A stretch of DNA of 64,000 nucleotides from an uncultured Clostridia bacterium (GCA_946183365.1 CAMHAH010000013.1:1-64000); one strand, 5' to 3'. Shown: positions 7,692 to 17,038, numbered from the stretch's first letter. Notes: generated from the sequence alone by a model not told the origin. Made by a program: numbers and translations.

Positions 7692-8311
7692 GAGTAAAGA
7701 TCACCCCGAAGGCTGTTTTGATACCCACTATCTCACTGTTCATCATCTGCCTTATCGTTACCGCGGTGCTCGCTCTGACCGATAACGTCACCGCCGAGCA
7801 GATAGCCGCTAACGAGGCTCAGAGCAAGTCAGAGAGCATGAACGCCGTCTGTCCCGACGCTGTAGACTTTGACGAGCTTATCCCCGACGTACTGTACGCC
7901 GGCAAGGACAACAGCGGCAACATCACAGGCTACGCCGTCTCTACCGCCGCTCAGGGCTACGGCGGACAGGTCAAGGTAATGACCGGTATCGCCGACGGCA
8001 AGATAATCGGTATTGACGTATTCTTTAACGATAACGAGACCCCGGGTCTCGGCAAGAACACCTCTGACAAAGGCTTCCGCGATCAGTACAATGGTCTGAG
8101 CGTCAACGAGGATATAGTCGTAAGCAAGGACGCTTCCTCAGGCAACGCCCAGACGGTCGACGCGGTTACCTCGGCTACCATCAGCTCGAGAGCCGTCACA
8201 CAAGCGGTCAACGAGGCTTGCGCCATATATAATGAAAACGTCGGCGGCAGCGCCTCGGTATCCGCTGTAGGCGGATCAGACGCGAACACAAATGTAAAGG
8301 AGGGTGAATGA
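7688..8311 (+). CDS. rnfG: Rnf complex subunit RnfG
   Basis: A 207-residue protein with one N-terminal membrane helix (residues 9-30) and an extracytoplasmic FMN-binding domain. DAVTSATISSRAV contains the flavinylation motif; Thr164 is the expected site of the phosphoester-linked FMN. The ETPGLG motif (118-122) is also typical. A short Ser/Gly-rich tail follows. An AGGGGG-type ribosome binding site lies within the end of rnfD. Confidence 0.95.
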   Translation: MRVKITPKAVLIPTISLFIICLIVTAVLALTDNVTAEQIAANEAQSKSESMNAVCPDAVDFDELIPDVLYAGKDNSGNITGYAVSTAAQGYGGQVKVMTGIADGKIIGIDVFFNDNETPGLGKNTSDKGFRDQYNGLSVNEDIVVSKDASSGNAQTVDAVTSATISSRAVTQAVNEACAIYNENVGGSASVSAVGGSDANTNVKEGE

Positions 8312-9006
8312 TGGCTAAGAAAAGTCTGTTCAAGGAATTTTCAAAGGGAATAATCAAAGAGAACCCCGTTCTTTGTCTTGTTCTCGGTACCTGCCCCACC
8401 CTCGCGGTAACTACCTCGGCATCCAACGCTATCGGCATGGGCGTAGCCGCTACGGCTGTACTGGTCTGCAGCAACGCGGTTATCTCTCTGCTGAGAAAGT
8501 TCATCCCCGATAAAGTCCGTATCCCCGCTTACATCACCATAATCGCGGGCTTTGTATCGGTCGTACAGATGCTCGTCAAGGCGTTCGCGCCCGCTATCAA
8601 CGACAGCTTGGGCATCTATCTGCCGCTTATCGTCGTTAACTGCATAATCTTAGGCAGAGCAGAGATGTTCGCCGGCAAGAACCCCGTTCTGCCGTCCATA
8701 CTCGACGGCTTGGGAATGGGCGTAGGCTTCACCGCCGCTCTGCTCGCTATGGGCATCATACGCGAGCTGCTCGGCTCGGGCTCGCTCTTCGGCGTTCAGC
8801 TCATTCCGTTACAGATACTCATCTTCATCCTGCCGCCCGGAGGCTTCTTCGTATTCGGTATGCTGATAATGATAGCCAACAAGCTCAATACCCGCTCCGG
8901 CAAGAAGGTCAAGACAACTCCCTGCGACGGCTGTCCCATGGCTGACAACTGCGTAGACAAGAACTGCGATAACGTAAAGAAGGAGGCGACGGAAAATGCT
9001 GATTAA
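8311..9006 (+). CDS. rnfE: Rnf complex subunit RnfE with Cys-rich tail
   Basis: A 231-residue integral membrane subunit homologous to RnfA, with about six membrane segments. Tandem ATGs occur at 8308 and 8311; the second is better spaced from AGGAGG. Beyond the usual end of the family there is a hydrophilic C-terminal tail of about 35 residues with CDGCPM, then two further cysteines in NCVDKNC, giving four closely spaced cysteines (about residues 205, 208, 214, 219). They could bind a metal or an Fe-S cluster; this is inference. The gene overlaps rnfG and rnfA. Confidence 0.93.
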   Translation: MAKKSLFKEFSKGIIKENPVLCLVLGTCPTLAVTTSASNAIGMGVAATAVLVCSNAVISLLRKFIPDKVRIPAYITIIAGFVSVVQMLVKAFAPAINDSLGIYLPLIVVNCIILGRAEMFAGKNPVLPSILDGLGMGVGFTAALLAMGIIRELLGSGSLFGVQLIPLQILIFILPPGGFFVFGMLIMIANKLNTRSGKKVKTTPCDGCPMADNCVDKNCDNVKKEATENAD

Positions 9007-9619
9007 GTCACTCGTCGCCGTATTCTTAGCGGCAATACTCACCGAGAACTACGTTCTGTCGAAGTTCCTCGGTATCTGTCCCTTCCTCGGAGTTTCAAAG
9101 AAGCTCAATACAGCCGTAGGCATGAGCGCAGCGGTCACCTTTGTAATGGTCCTCGCTACCGCGGTCACCTTCCCGATATATATGTACGTACTTGTTCCGA
9201 TGGGCATGGAATATCTCCAGACGGTCCTTTTCATCCTGATAATCGCGGGACTGGTACAACTTGTCGAGATAATCCTGCGCAAGTACATCCCCTCTCTGTA
9301 TAACTCTCTTGGCATCTATCTGCCCCTTATCACTACTAACTGCGCCGTACTCGGCGTAACGATGCTGGTCATCCAGAAGGTCGACTCCACCTCAGCTTTC
9401 ACCTACACCTACGGCCATGCGCTTATAAACGCTTTCGGCGCAGGTATAGGCTTCCTCGTAGCGATGGTAATGTTCGCGGGCGTCCGCGGAAGGCTCGAGA
9501 GCGCCGATATTCCCAAATCGCTCAAGGGTCTGCCTATCACTCTTGTAGCCGCCGCTCTGGTATCTCTGTCATTCCTCGGGTTCGCGGGCTTTGTAGATAA
9601 GCTCATACCCTTAGGTTAA
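8996..9619 (+). CDS. rnfA: Rnf complex subunit RnfA
   Basis: A 207-residue, six-helix membrane protein, paralogous to RnfE. The conserved ENYVLSKFLGICPFLGVSKK segment near the N-terminus and the LPLITTNCAVLG segment, whose Cys takes part in the intramembrane [2Fe-2S] cluster shared with RnfE, are both present. The start overlaps the end of rnfE by 11 bp, with AAGGAGG inside rnfE. Confidence 0.95.
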   Translation: MLIKSLVAVFLAAILTENYVLSKFLGICPFLGVSKKLNTAVGMSAAVTFVMVLATAVTFPIYMYVLVPMGMEYLQTVLFILIIAGLVQLVEIILRKYIPSLYNSLGIYLPLITTNCAVLGVTMLVIQKVDSTSAFTYTYGHALINAFGAGIGFLVAMVMFAGVRGRLESADIPKSLKGLPITLVAAALVSLSFLGFAGFVDKLIPLG

Positions 9620-9629
9620 GGAGGTCGGC

Positions 9630-10421
9630 ATGAACGGTATATTGATCGCTGTCGGCCTTGTAGCCGGCATAGGACTGCTCATCGGCCTTATCCTCTCTAT
9701 AGCCTCTATAATCATGGCTGTACCCAAGGACGAAAAGGCTGAAAAAATATTAGAAGCCCTGCCCGGCGCCAACTGCGGCGCCTGCGGCTTTTCGGGCTGC
9801 TCGGGCTACGCCAACGCTCTTGCTAAGGGCGAGGCTGAGCCGGGCTTATGCGCTCCGGGCGGACTCGCCTGCACCAAAGAGGTATCTGAGATCTTAGGCG
9901 TCAGCGCGGGCAACGCCGAGCCTAAGGAAGCCGTTGTAAAATGTATGGGTTCTCTCGAGAACACCACCTACAAGGCTGAGTATCTCGGCCTCAAGAGCTG
10001 CGCCGCCGCGGCTAAGATAGGCGGAGGCCTTACCGCCTGCACCTTCGGCTGCTTAGGTCTCGGAGATTGCGAGAGAGCCTGCCCCTATGACGCTATCCAT
10101 GTAAATAACGGCGTCGCCTATGTTACGGGCGATAAATGCCGCGCCTGCACACTGTGCGTCAAGACCTGTCCGAGAGGCATCATAGAGATAGTGCCCAAAA
10201 AGGATATGGCTCTCGTGCGCTGCTCCAATCACGACAAGGGCGCCGTAACGCGCAAGCTGTGTACGGCAGGCTGTATCGGCTGTAAAAAGTGCGAGAAAGC
10301 CTGTGAGCACGGCGCCGTCAAGGTAGTCGACTTCTGCGCCTACGTTACCCCCGAGCTCTGCACAAACTGCGGAGCCTGCGTAGAGGCCTGCCCCCAAAAC
10401 TGCATAACATTTTTCAAATAA
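9630..10421 (+). CDS. rnfB: Rnf complex subunit RnfB (polyferredoxin)
   Basis: A 263-residue electron-input subunit. An N-terminal membrane helix (residues 5-30) anchors it. Then comes the four-cysteine cluster motif C49, C52, C57, C74 (NCGACGFSGC), followed by further CxxCxxCxxxCP ferredoxin motifs (such as CRACTLCVKTCP, CIGCKKCEKAC and CTNCGACVEACP). It accepts electrons from soluble ferredoxin. As in other clostridial operons it is last in the order C-D-G-E-A-B. A terminator follows. Confidence 0.95.
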   Translation: MNGILIAVGLVAGIGLLIGLILSIASIIMAVPKDEKAEKILEALPGANCGACGFSGCSGYANALAKGEAEPGLCAPGGLACTKEVSEILGVSAGNAEPKEAVVKCMGSLENTTYKAEYLGLKSCAAAAKIGGGLTACTFGCLGLGDCERACPYDAIHVNNGVAYVTGDKCRACTLCVKTCPRGIIEIVPKKDMALVRCSNHDKGAVTRKLCTAGCIGCKKCEKACEHGAVKVVDFCAYVTPELCTNCGACVEACPQNCITFFK

Positions 10422-10437
10422 GATAATCATATATAGC

Positions 10438-10470
10438 AACGGCCGCGAGAGATCGCGGTCGTTCTTGTTT
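10438..10470 (+). terminator. Terminator of the rnf operon
   Basis: An 11-bp stem (10438-10448 with 10453-10463, one G-U pair, GAGA loop) followed by a T-rich run. Confidence 0.7.
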
Positions 10471-10818
10471 AAAAGGCTGTTTTTGGTAAAGGGAGCTGAC
10501 TGCATATGCCGTTAGAGGAATGTGCATACTTTTATGTTATCTGTTCACTGATCTGCAACGGGAGGAGCAATCCCCTCCCCTACTTCACATACTACAAATC
10601 AGGTGAGGACAGCGTCCTCCCATAACCGGTAGCCATTAACCGGTATCCGGTAATCAAAAAGCTTCCGCCTGCAGTCCGAATGTTAACAATAAATTTACTG
10701 GAATAATGAATTTTTATGTGTTATAATTCAAAATGGTTTAATATCGGATCGTTGTTTATACCTGTAGCAACTCAAAAGCTTGAAAGCGTAAACAACATCG
10801 TATAAGGAGATATATAAC
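10471..10818. other. Gene-free stretch with small palindromes and a weak promoter
   Basis: No open frame is convincing here. Around 10558-10580 a GGGAGG...CCTCCC palindrome and further short inverted repeats (ACCGGT pairs near 10626-10645) suggest decayed dispersed repeats. A TATAAT at 10722-10727 with a poor -35 (TGGAAT) is the best promoter candidate for the ABC operon; GGAGA precedes the ATG at 10819. Confidence 0.4.
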
Positions 10819-11742
10819 ATGATAGAAGTGAAAAACGTTACCAAGCGCTACGGCGCGGTAAAGGCTCTCGATGATATCAGCTTTACCGCCGAGAGCGGCG
10901 AGGTACTGGGCTTGCTGGGTCCCAACGGAGCCGGCAAAAGCACCACGATGAACATCATCACGGGATATCTCGGCTCTACCTCGGGCACCGTCCTGATAGA
11001 CGGTATAGATATCCTCGAGAACCCCAAGCAGGCCAAGGCGAAGATCGGATACCTGCCCGAGCAGCCTCCGCTATATCAGGATATGACCGTGCGCCGTTAT
11101 CTTGAATTCATCTTTGACCTCAAGAAGGTCCGCCTGCCTAAGAAAGAGCATATCAACGAGGTCATGGCGATCGTCAAGATATCCGACGTAGCCGACAGAG
11201 TTATCCGCAACCTCTCAAAGGGCTACCGTCAGCGCGTAGGCTTCGCGGGAGCGCTTATGGGCAATCCTCCCGTGCTCATCCTCGACGAACCGACGGTCGG
11301 TCTCGACCCCAAGCAGATCATAGATATCCGCAAGCTGATAACCTCGCTCGGAAAGAAGCACACCATAATCTTCTCTTCTCATGTGCTAAGCGAGGTATCC
11401 GCAGTCTGTGACAGAATAGTTATGATAAATAACGGCAAAATAGTAGCCGACGCCGCTACCGATAAGCTGTCTGAGGCAGTGGGCGGCGACAGCGTGCTCC
11501 TCCTCGAGGTAGAGGGCTCGGCTTCAACAGTACGCGACGCTATCGGCTCCGTAGACGGCGTAAAGCGCGTCACAAAGGGCGCGGGCAACAATTACACCGT
11601 AGATTATGAGAACGGCGTCGACGTACGCCGCGGTATATTCAACGCGCTCGCAAAGGCTAACTGCCCGATACTTATGATGCGCGCGGGCGGTCTGACGCTC
11701 GAAGAAAGCTTCATCAAGCTTACTGAAGGAGGTGAGGACTGA
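10819..11742 (+). CDS. ABC transporter ATP-binding protein (Gld/Nat-like)
   Basis: A 307-residue ATPase. Walker A GPNGAGKST at 34-42, signature LSKGYRQ at 132-138 and Walker B VLILDEP at 152-158 are intact, followed by a C-terminal domain of about 90 residues typical of ABC-2 export ATPases. It powers the permease encoded next, with which it overlaps by one base. Together with the GldG-like and DUF4340 proteins downstream it forms a four-gene cassette seen in many bacteria without gliding motility; the substrate is not known. Confidence 0.9.
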   Translation: MIEVKNVTKRYGAVKALDDISFTAESGEVLGLLGPNGAGKSTTMNIITGYLGSTSGTVLIDGIDILENPKQAKAKIGYLPEQPPLYQDMTVRRYLEFIFDLKKVRLPKKEHINEVMAIVKISDVADRVIRNLSKGYRQRVGFAGALMGNPPVLILDEPTVGLDPKQIIDIRKLITSLGKKHTIIFSSHVLSEVSAVCDRIVMINNGKIVADAATDKLSEAVGGDSVLLLEVEGSASTVRDAIGSVDGVKRVTKGAGNNYTVDYENGVDVRRGIFNALAKANCPILMMRAGGLTLEESFIKLTEGGED

Positions 11743-12446
11743 TGTCGGCCATCATCAAGCGTGAGCTCAGCTCATATTTCAACTCGGCTATAGGATACAT
11801 AGTCCTCGCCGTATTCTACTTCTTCTCGGGACTTTTCTTCTATATGTACTGTCTGCTATCGAACACTACCTCGATGAGCTATGTGTTCCTCTCAATGCTG
11901 ATGATAGTGGTGCTCATCATCCCCATCATCACCATGCGCAGCTTCTCTGAAGAAAAGAAGCAAAAGACCGATCAGGCGCTTTTGACCGCGCCGATCAGCC
12001 TGACCGAGATGGTATTCGGTAAGTTCTTCGGAGCGTTCCTGCTCTATTGTATGTGCAACGCCGTCTATGTCGTATACGCGATCATCCTCTCTGCCTTCGC
12101 TCCTATCGACTGGGCTGTGTTCCTCACTACTATGCTCGGTATGCTATTGATGGGCGGCGCTCTCATCGCGATAGACCTGTTCATCTCAGCTCTTACCGAG
12201 AGCCAGATCATCGCCGCAGTCATCTCTATCGGCGTCGGTCTCTTCATCTATATGATCGACTCCCTCTCGGGCATGATAAGCGTCGAATGGATCACCAACC
12301 TGCTCCATAACCTCTCCTTTGACGCTCATTTCACAAACTTTATCAACGGAATAATCAATTTCACCAGCGTGCTGTTCTTCATCTCTGTTATCGCGGTCTT
12401 TCTTTTCCTGTGTATCAGAGTGTTTGAGAAGCGCCGCTGGAGCTAA
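11742..12446 (+). CDS. ABC-2 type permease subunit (GldF-like)
   Basis: A 234-residue membrane protein with six hydrophobic segments and the family segment ITMRSFSEEKKQKTDQALLTAP after the second helix, typical of ABC-2 permeases related to GldF. It is the membrane partner of the preceding ATPase. The gene is translationally coupled to it (TGATG overlap) and is followed after 11 bp by the GldG-like gene. Confidence 0.88.
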   Translation: MSAIIKRELSSYFNSAIGYIVLAVFYFFSGLFFYMYCLLSNTTSMSYVFLSMLMIVVLIIPIITMRSFSEEKKQKTDQALLTAPISLTEMVFGKFFGAFLLYCMCNAVYVVYAIILSAFAPIDWAVFLTTMLGMLLMGGALIAIDLFISALTESQIIAAVISIGVGLFIYMIDSLSGMISVEWITNLLHNLSFDAHFTNFINGIINFTSVLFFISVIAVFLFLCIRVFEKRRWS

Positions 12447-12457
12447 GGAGGTACATA

Positions 12458-13984
12458 ATGAATAACGAGAACAAAACCTCCAAAGCAGAGAAAAAGGGTA
12501 TGAAGAACTTTTTCAAGTCGCGCGGCACCCGCAGGGGAGCGGCGTCAATAACCCTCACGGTATTATTCATCGCGGCAGTAATCCTTATCAACCTCGCCGC
12601 CGCAGCCTTCACCAACAACCACCCGCTTTATATAGACGTCACCGAGAACTCCTCGTTCCAACTTCAGGATACCACCAAGGAATACCTTGGGACCCTTGAT
12701 AAAGACGTCGCCATCTATGTCCTGCAGAAAGAAGCTGATTTTGAGAGCGGCGACAGCACCAACTACAAGTATTATATTCAGGCCAACAAGCTGATCCACG
12801 GTATCGCGGGCAGCTCAGATCATATCGACCTGCACTATATCGACCTCACCGCCGATCCTACCTTTACCTCAGATTATCCGCAGGTGAATTGGACTCAAAA
12901 CCACATCGCTCTTATCGTCAGCGGCACTAACTACCGCACTATAGATCTCACCGATATGTTCGAGTTCGATACTCAGCAGTATCAGTACTACGGAACCTAT
13001 GTGATCAAGTCGCAGAAGGTAGAGCAGTCTGTCCTCACCGCTATCATGAACGTAACGACAGAGGATAAGACCAAGGTCACCCTACTCAGCGGCCAGGGCG
13101 AACAGGATATGTCAGCCTTTACCACTCTGCTTGAGAACAACGCATATGAGGTTGAGAACGTCAGCCTGCTCAACGGCTCTATCTCTGAAGACAGCGAATT
13201 CGTCATCATTTTTGACCCCGAGGTCGATATCGACGAAGATATCTATACGACCCTCTCCAAATGGCTCGAAAACGACGGCAAATACGGTCATCATATCCTC
13301 TATTTCCCCAACGACCAGCATGAGCTCTCAGAATATCCCAACCTCAACACCCTGCTCTCTGATTACGGAATGCAGCTGAGATACGGATATATCTATGAGA
13401 ACAACACCAACTATCTGCTGCCCGGCGCTAATCATTACATCTCTGTATTCGATTATGACAAGGATAACACCGAGTTCACCGAGAACCTGCGTACTCCGTC
13501 CATCCCCGTAGTGATGAGCCTTACCATGCCCATCACCATTACTGATGAGAACGAGGCAAAGGCTCTGCTCAATTCCTCAGACAGCGCGTTCTTCTTCCCG
13601 AGAGACCTCTCCGAAGAAGACGCTAAGGATTTCGATCCCACTCCCGAGACCCTTATCGGCGCGGCTATAGGTCAGCACAGCGACGGCACTACCGACGGCA
13701 AGAAATCGTCCGTAGTTGTTATCGGCTCATATGACTCCGTCACCTCAAACCACTTGAGCATCAGCTCCTACAACAACGCCGCTTACTTCATCAATATTCT
13801 CAACACTCTCTCCTCTAAGGATGATGTGAGCGTAATTATAGAAGGCAAGAACCCGAGCGCGAACGACCTCGGCATTACCTCACAGAACGATATCGCGTTC
13901 GTATCGATCCTGGTACGCTTCATCATTCCGATCGCGGTACTTGTCGCGGGTCTCATCGTATGGATCCGCAGGAGGCATAAATAA
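12458..13984 (+). CDS. GldG-like ABC transport auxiliary protein
   Basis: A 508-residue protein with an N-terminal membrane helix (about residues 29-51), a large extracytoplasmic domain and a C-terminal helix (about 484-504) ending in RRRHK. This layout and the adjacent genes match the GldG family. The extracytoplasmic part probably contacts the permease or substrate; its true role is unknown. It overlaps the next gene by one base. AAGGAGG lies before the ATG. Confidence 0.8.
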   Translation: MNNENKTSKAEKKGMKNFFKSRGTRRGAASITLTVLFIAAVILINLAAAAFTNNHPLYIDVTENSSFQLQDTTKEYLGTLDKDVAIYVLQKEADFESGDSTNYKYYIQANKLIHGIAGSSDHIDLHYIDLTADPTFTSDYPQVNWTQNHIALIVSGTNYRTIDLTDMFEFDTQQYQYYGTYVIKSQKVEQSVLTAIMNVTTEDKTKVTLLSGQGEQDMSAFTTLLENNAYEVENVSLLNGSISEDSEFVIIFDPEVDIDEDIYTTLSKWLENDGKYGHHILYFPNDQHELSEYPNLNTLLSDYGMQLRYGYIYENNTNYLLPGANHYISVFDYDKDNTEFTENLRTPSIPVVMSLTMPITITDENEAKALLNSSDSAFFFPRDLSEEDAKDFDPTPETLIGAAIGQHSDGTTDGKKSSVVVIGSYDSVTSNHLSISSYNNAAYFINILNTLSSKDDVSVIIEGKNPSANDLGITSQNDIAFVSILVRFIIPIAVLVAGLIVWIRRRHK

Positions 13985-15615
13985 TGGATGATAACAAGAA
14001 TACACAAACCAATACGGCTCAAAGCTCCGACGAGGCTTTACAGAGCTTTCTCAATCGCGAACAGAACGACGAGAAAAAGCCCGAAAAACCTTCAGGCTCA
14101 AAGCTCAACAAAAGAGTGATCATAATCATTATCGCTGTCCTCGTCGTCGCGGCTCTTGTCGTCCTTCTGATAGTGCTCCGCAGCCAACCTAAAAAGATGA
14201 ATGAAAACGAGACCACCGCTGTCGCCGACGTTTCATTGGATGTCGACTCCAACGGCGAGCATATTGTTAAGATAGCGTTAGACGAAAACGGAAATATCGC
14301 TGAGAACGGCAGCGGCAAGCTGCTGAACTATGTTCCTTCGGATATAAGCCGTATCGACGTTGAGAACAGCAGCGGTTCATTTGCCGTTCTTTCAACTACC
14401 CCTGAGGGCGAGGCGACGGTCTATAAGATAGAGGGTTTCGAGGATTATCCCATGCAGGACGGCATCGCCGACGAGATCGCTTCTTCCGCCGCCGCGGCAG
14501 CTTTCACTAAGATAGTATCGGCCGACGGGAACCTCGCCGATTACGGTCTCGATAAGCCCCGAGCCGTTGTTAAGTTAAAATTCCATGATGATACCTCGGC
14601 TGTTATCCGTGTAGGCGACGAAGCTCCCGGCAAAGCGGGCACATATATCGCATTTGCCGACAGCAGCGCTGTTTTCCTCGCGACTACCGATTCTGTTGAA
14701 CCGTTCATGTACAGCGTAAACAAATTCATCAGCTTAGCCGTAACGGACAGCGCCGAGGAGAGCGATAACAACACCTTTACCTCTCTGACCGTATCGGGCA
14801 CACGCTATGACGATCCCATCACCATAGTGCCCAATACCGACGAGGCTATCGAGAGCGCGTACATCGTCACCGAACCGCGCAGGATGTACGCCAACGCTAT
14901 CGAGAGCTATGATATCGCCGGATCTGTACGCGGACTGTATGCCGAAGAGGTAGTCTGTGTAAATCCGAGCAAGGATCAGCTCAGCTCCTACGGCTTATCC
15001 GAGCCCTACGCTACCGTAAAGGCTTCCTATCCCGACACCGAGATCACCCTCAGCGCCTCACAGGCGGACGATAACGGAAGCGCTTATCTGTACAGCCCCG
15101 ATAAGAATATCATATACAGCATACAGCTTTCAGCCATCAGCTGGGCAAAAACGAGCGTAGAGGCTCTTATCCCCGAGTATATCCTTACAGCGAAGCTTGA
15201 TAAGATAAGCAAGATCGATTTTACCGCGAGTGACGATAAATATTCCTTTGACGTCTCAACCTCTACCGAGCTTCAGGATGACGAAGAGGGCAACACTCAG
15301 GACGTCACCGTAACCAGGGCTAAGTATGACGGCAAAGAGCTCGACTCCGATTACTTCCACATCTTCTTCCAGAACCTCAACGGTATCAAAAACACGGGAG
15401 ATAACGGCTCAGGCGGCTCAGAGGTGATGAGCTTCACCTACACCTACAACACCGACAGAGCTGCCGACACCGTCACCGCCTACAGCACAGGCTCGGCTCA
15501 TTACGCTATAGCCCTTAACGGCACGGTAATCGGCTCCGCGAGCAAATCATATATAGACAGCCTTATCGATAACCCCTCTCTCCTTATCAAGGGCGACCCG
15601 GTACCGAACCTATAA
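13984..15615 (+). CDS. DUF4340 domain protein, membrane anchored
   Basis: A 543-residue protein. An acidic and lysine-rich cytoplasmic N-terminus is followed by one membrane helix (about residues 44-66, IIIIIIAVLVVAALVVLLIV) and a large outside domain that contains repeated beta-rich units (YGLDKP, YGLSEP). That YGL repeat and its place at the end of a GldFG-type operon identify DUF4340. It is the last gene before a terminator. Confidence 0.78.
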   Translation: MDDNKNTQTNTAQSSDEALQSFLNREQNDEKKPEKPSGSKLNKRVIIIIIAVLVVAALVVLLIVLRSQPKKMNENETTAVADVSLDVDSNGEHIVKIALDENGNIAENGSGKLLNYVPSDISRIDVENSSGSFAVLSTTPEGEATVYKIEGFEDYPMQDGIADEIASSAAAAAFTKIVSADGNLADYGLDKPRAVVKLKFHDDTSAVIRVGDEAPGKAGTYIAFADSSAVFLATTDSVEPFMYSVNKFISLAVTDSAEESDNNTFTSLTVSGTRYDDPITIVPNTDEAIESAYIVTEPRRMYANAIESYDIAGSVRGLYAEEVVCVNPSKDQLSSYGLSEPYATVKASYPDTEITLSASQADDNGSAYLYSPDKNIIYSIQLSAISWAKTSVEALIPEYILTAKLDKISKIDFTASDDKYSFDVSTSTELQDDEEGNTQDVTVTRAKYDGKELDSDYFHIFFQNLNGIKNTGDNGSGGSEVMSFTYTYNTDRAADTVTAYSTGSAHYAIALNGTVIGSASKSYIDSLIDNPSLLIKGDPVPNL

Positions 15616-15633
15616 AACCCCATATGATCGTCA

Positions 15634-15668
15634 AAGCGCCGTGAGATACCTCGCGGCGCTTAAGTTTT
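15634..15668 (+). terminator. Terminator of the ABC operon
   Basis: AAGCGCCGTGAG (15634-15645) pairs with CTCGCGGCGCTT, with a 4-nt loop and one G-U pair, then AAGTTTTATTT. The terminator T run merges with the left end of repeat F1. Confidence 0.65.
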
Positions 15669-15852
15669 ATTTGACAGGAAACTACAACAAACCGTATAGT
15701 TTATTGTTTACAAATATAAAGTATACAAATTGTATTATTGGAGTATCATCTGTCAAATAAAAATAATTTATAGTCCCCGCTCAGTAGCGCACTACGTGCG
15801 CACGAGCGATGGGTATACGAAATCGCGCGCTCTGAGCGCACGCTTTCTTGTT
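15669..15852 (+). repeat. 184-bp dispersed repeat, copy F1
   Basis: This block recurs in inverted orientation at 25203-25386 with only scattered differences over the whole length. The first half (15665-15762) is bounded by a 13-bp inverted repeat, TTTTATTTGACAG and its complement. The second half can fold into two hairpins: CGCTC-AGTA-GCGCAC-TAC-GTGCGC-AC-GAGCG, then AAATCGCGCGC...GCGCACGCTTT. It may be a small mobile element or encode a structured RNA; no protein is convincing. Confidence 0.75.
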
Positions 15853-15945
15853 AAAATCGCAAAAGAGAAAAACAGAGCAAAAACGAGTAAAACAGAGATA
15901 AAAAGAGCTTTAGACGTACTATATCAAAAAATACGGATTTAACTA

Positions 15946-15974
15946 TTGACTTTATATCTCAGAAGTGTTAAGAT
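15946..15974 (+). promoter_or_regulatory. Promoter of rplM-rpsI
   Basis: TTGACT (15946-15951), 17 bp, TAAGAT (15969-15974). The leader of about 60 nt could hold an autoregulatory L13-binding structure as in other Firmicutes, but I cannot show one. Confidence 0.65.
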
Positions 15975-16042
15975 AAACGAGCGTTAAGACAAAGTGAAGT
16001 ATTCACGTATGCTTACAGGAATAATCAAAGGAGGAACGCTAT

Positions 16043-16471
16043 ATGTCAACATATATGGCAAAAAAAGGCGAGGTCGAGCGCAAGTGGTATGTCATCGACG
16101 CTGCCGGCAAGCCCCTCGGTAAGGTTGCTACAGAAGCAGCTGTACTGCTCAGAGGCAAGCACAAGGTAACATTCACACCTCATGTAGATTGCGGCGACCA
16201 CGTTATCATCATCAACTGCAAGGACGCTGTCCTCACAGGTAAGAAATTAGAGCAGAAGAAATGGTACCGTCACACAGGTTATGTAGGTCACCTCAAAGAG
16301 ACCAACTACGCTACTCTGATGGCTACCCGCCCCACAAAGGCTATGGAGCTCGCTGTAAAGGGTATGGTTCCCTCCAACTCCATCGGCAGAGCAGCTTTGC
16401 TGAGACTCAGACTATTTGAAGGCGCTGAGCACACTCATCAGGCTCAGAAGCCCGAAGCTTGGGAATTTTAA
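16043..16471 (+). CDS. rplM: 50S ribosomal protein L13
   Basis: A 142-residue ribosomal protein with the family signatures KWYVIDAAGKPLGK, LLRGKHKVTFTPHVDCGDHV and WYRHTGYVGHLK, and usual length. It binds 23S rRNA early in 50S assembly. AAAGGAGG precedes the ATG at 16043; a second in-frame ATG four codons on is possible. It forms an operon with rpsI, 17 bp downstream. Confidence 0.97.
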   Translation: MSTYMAKKGEVERKWYVIDAAGKPLGKVATEAAVLLRGKHKVTFTPHVDCGDHVIIINCKDAVLTGKKLEQKKWYRHTGYVGHLKETNYATLMATRPTKAMELAVKGMVPSNSIGRAALLRLRLFEGAEHTHQAQKPEAWEF

Positions 16472-16488
16472 GAAGGAGGAACGCATAA

Positions 16489-16890
16489 ATGTACGATAAG
16501 GCACCTTATTTTTACGGCACAGGCAGAAGAAAATCTTCTGTAGCAAGAGTTCGCCTCTACCAGGGCACAGGTAAGATCACGATCAACGACAGAGATATAG
16601 ACGATTACTTCGGTCTTGAGACCCTCAAGCTGATCGTTCGTCAGCCCCTTGAGCTCACCGAGACAGGCGAGAAGTTCGACGTAGTATGCCGCGTTGCGGG
16701 CGGCGGTGTTACCGGTCAGGCGGGCGCTATCCGTCACGGTATCGCACGCGCACTGCTCCAGTATGACTCCGACGCTCTCAGACCCGCCCTCAAGAAGGCA
16801 GGCTTCCTGACTCGTGACCCGAGAATGAAAGAGCGTAAGAAATACGGTCTCAAAGCAGCCCGTCGCGCTCCGCAGTTCTCAAAGAGATAA
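16489..16890 (+). CDS. rpsI: 30S ribosomal protein S9
   Basis: A 133-residue protein with the S9 features [14 protein letters not shown] near the start, [19 protein letters not shown] in the middle and the basic C-terminus ending in RRAPQFSKR, whose last residues contact tRNA in the P site. AAGGAGG is the ribosome binding site. It is co-transcribed with rplM and ended by a UUCG-loop terminator. Confidence 0.97.
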   Translation: MYDKAPYFYGTGRRKSSVARVRLYQGTGKITINDRDIDDYFGLETLKLIVRQPLELTETGEKFDVVCRVAGGGVTGQAGAIRHGIARALLQYDSDALRPALKKAGFLTRDPRMKERKKYGLKAARRAPQFSKR

Positions 16891-16915
16891 TCAGTTATCT
16901 TATATTGCAATCTTT

Positions 16916-16949
16916 CAAGACTTCTGCTTCGGCGGAAGTCTTGTTTTTT
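16916..16949 (+). terminator. Terminator of rplM-rpsI
   Basis: A 12-bp stem (16916-16927 with 16932-16943) with a stable TTCG loop and a T6 tract. Confidence 0.8.
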
Positions 16950-16978
16950 ATCAACACTATTAGTATAACAATATTCGA

Positions 16979-17007
16979 TTGAAATCATCTTGCAAATAAG
17001 CTATAAT
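16979..17007 (+). promoter_or_regulatory. Promoter of the carboxypeptidase gene
   Basis: TTGAAA (16979-16984), 17 bp, TATAAT (17002-17007), 31 bp before the ATG at 17039. Confidence 0.7.
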
Positions 17008-17038
17008 ACAGATTACAAACTAAAGGAGGAATTAAGAT

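Noticed and set aside
15730..15942. A 70-codon frame over repeat F1
   Set aside because: It runs through the repeat hairpins, has no usable ribosome binding site, and its front part is repeat sequence.
15975..16042. L13 leader RNA upstream of rplM
   Set aside because: The leader is of fitting length, but I cannot build a convincing conserved fold from one sequence.
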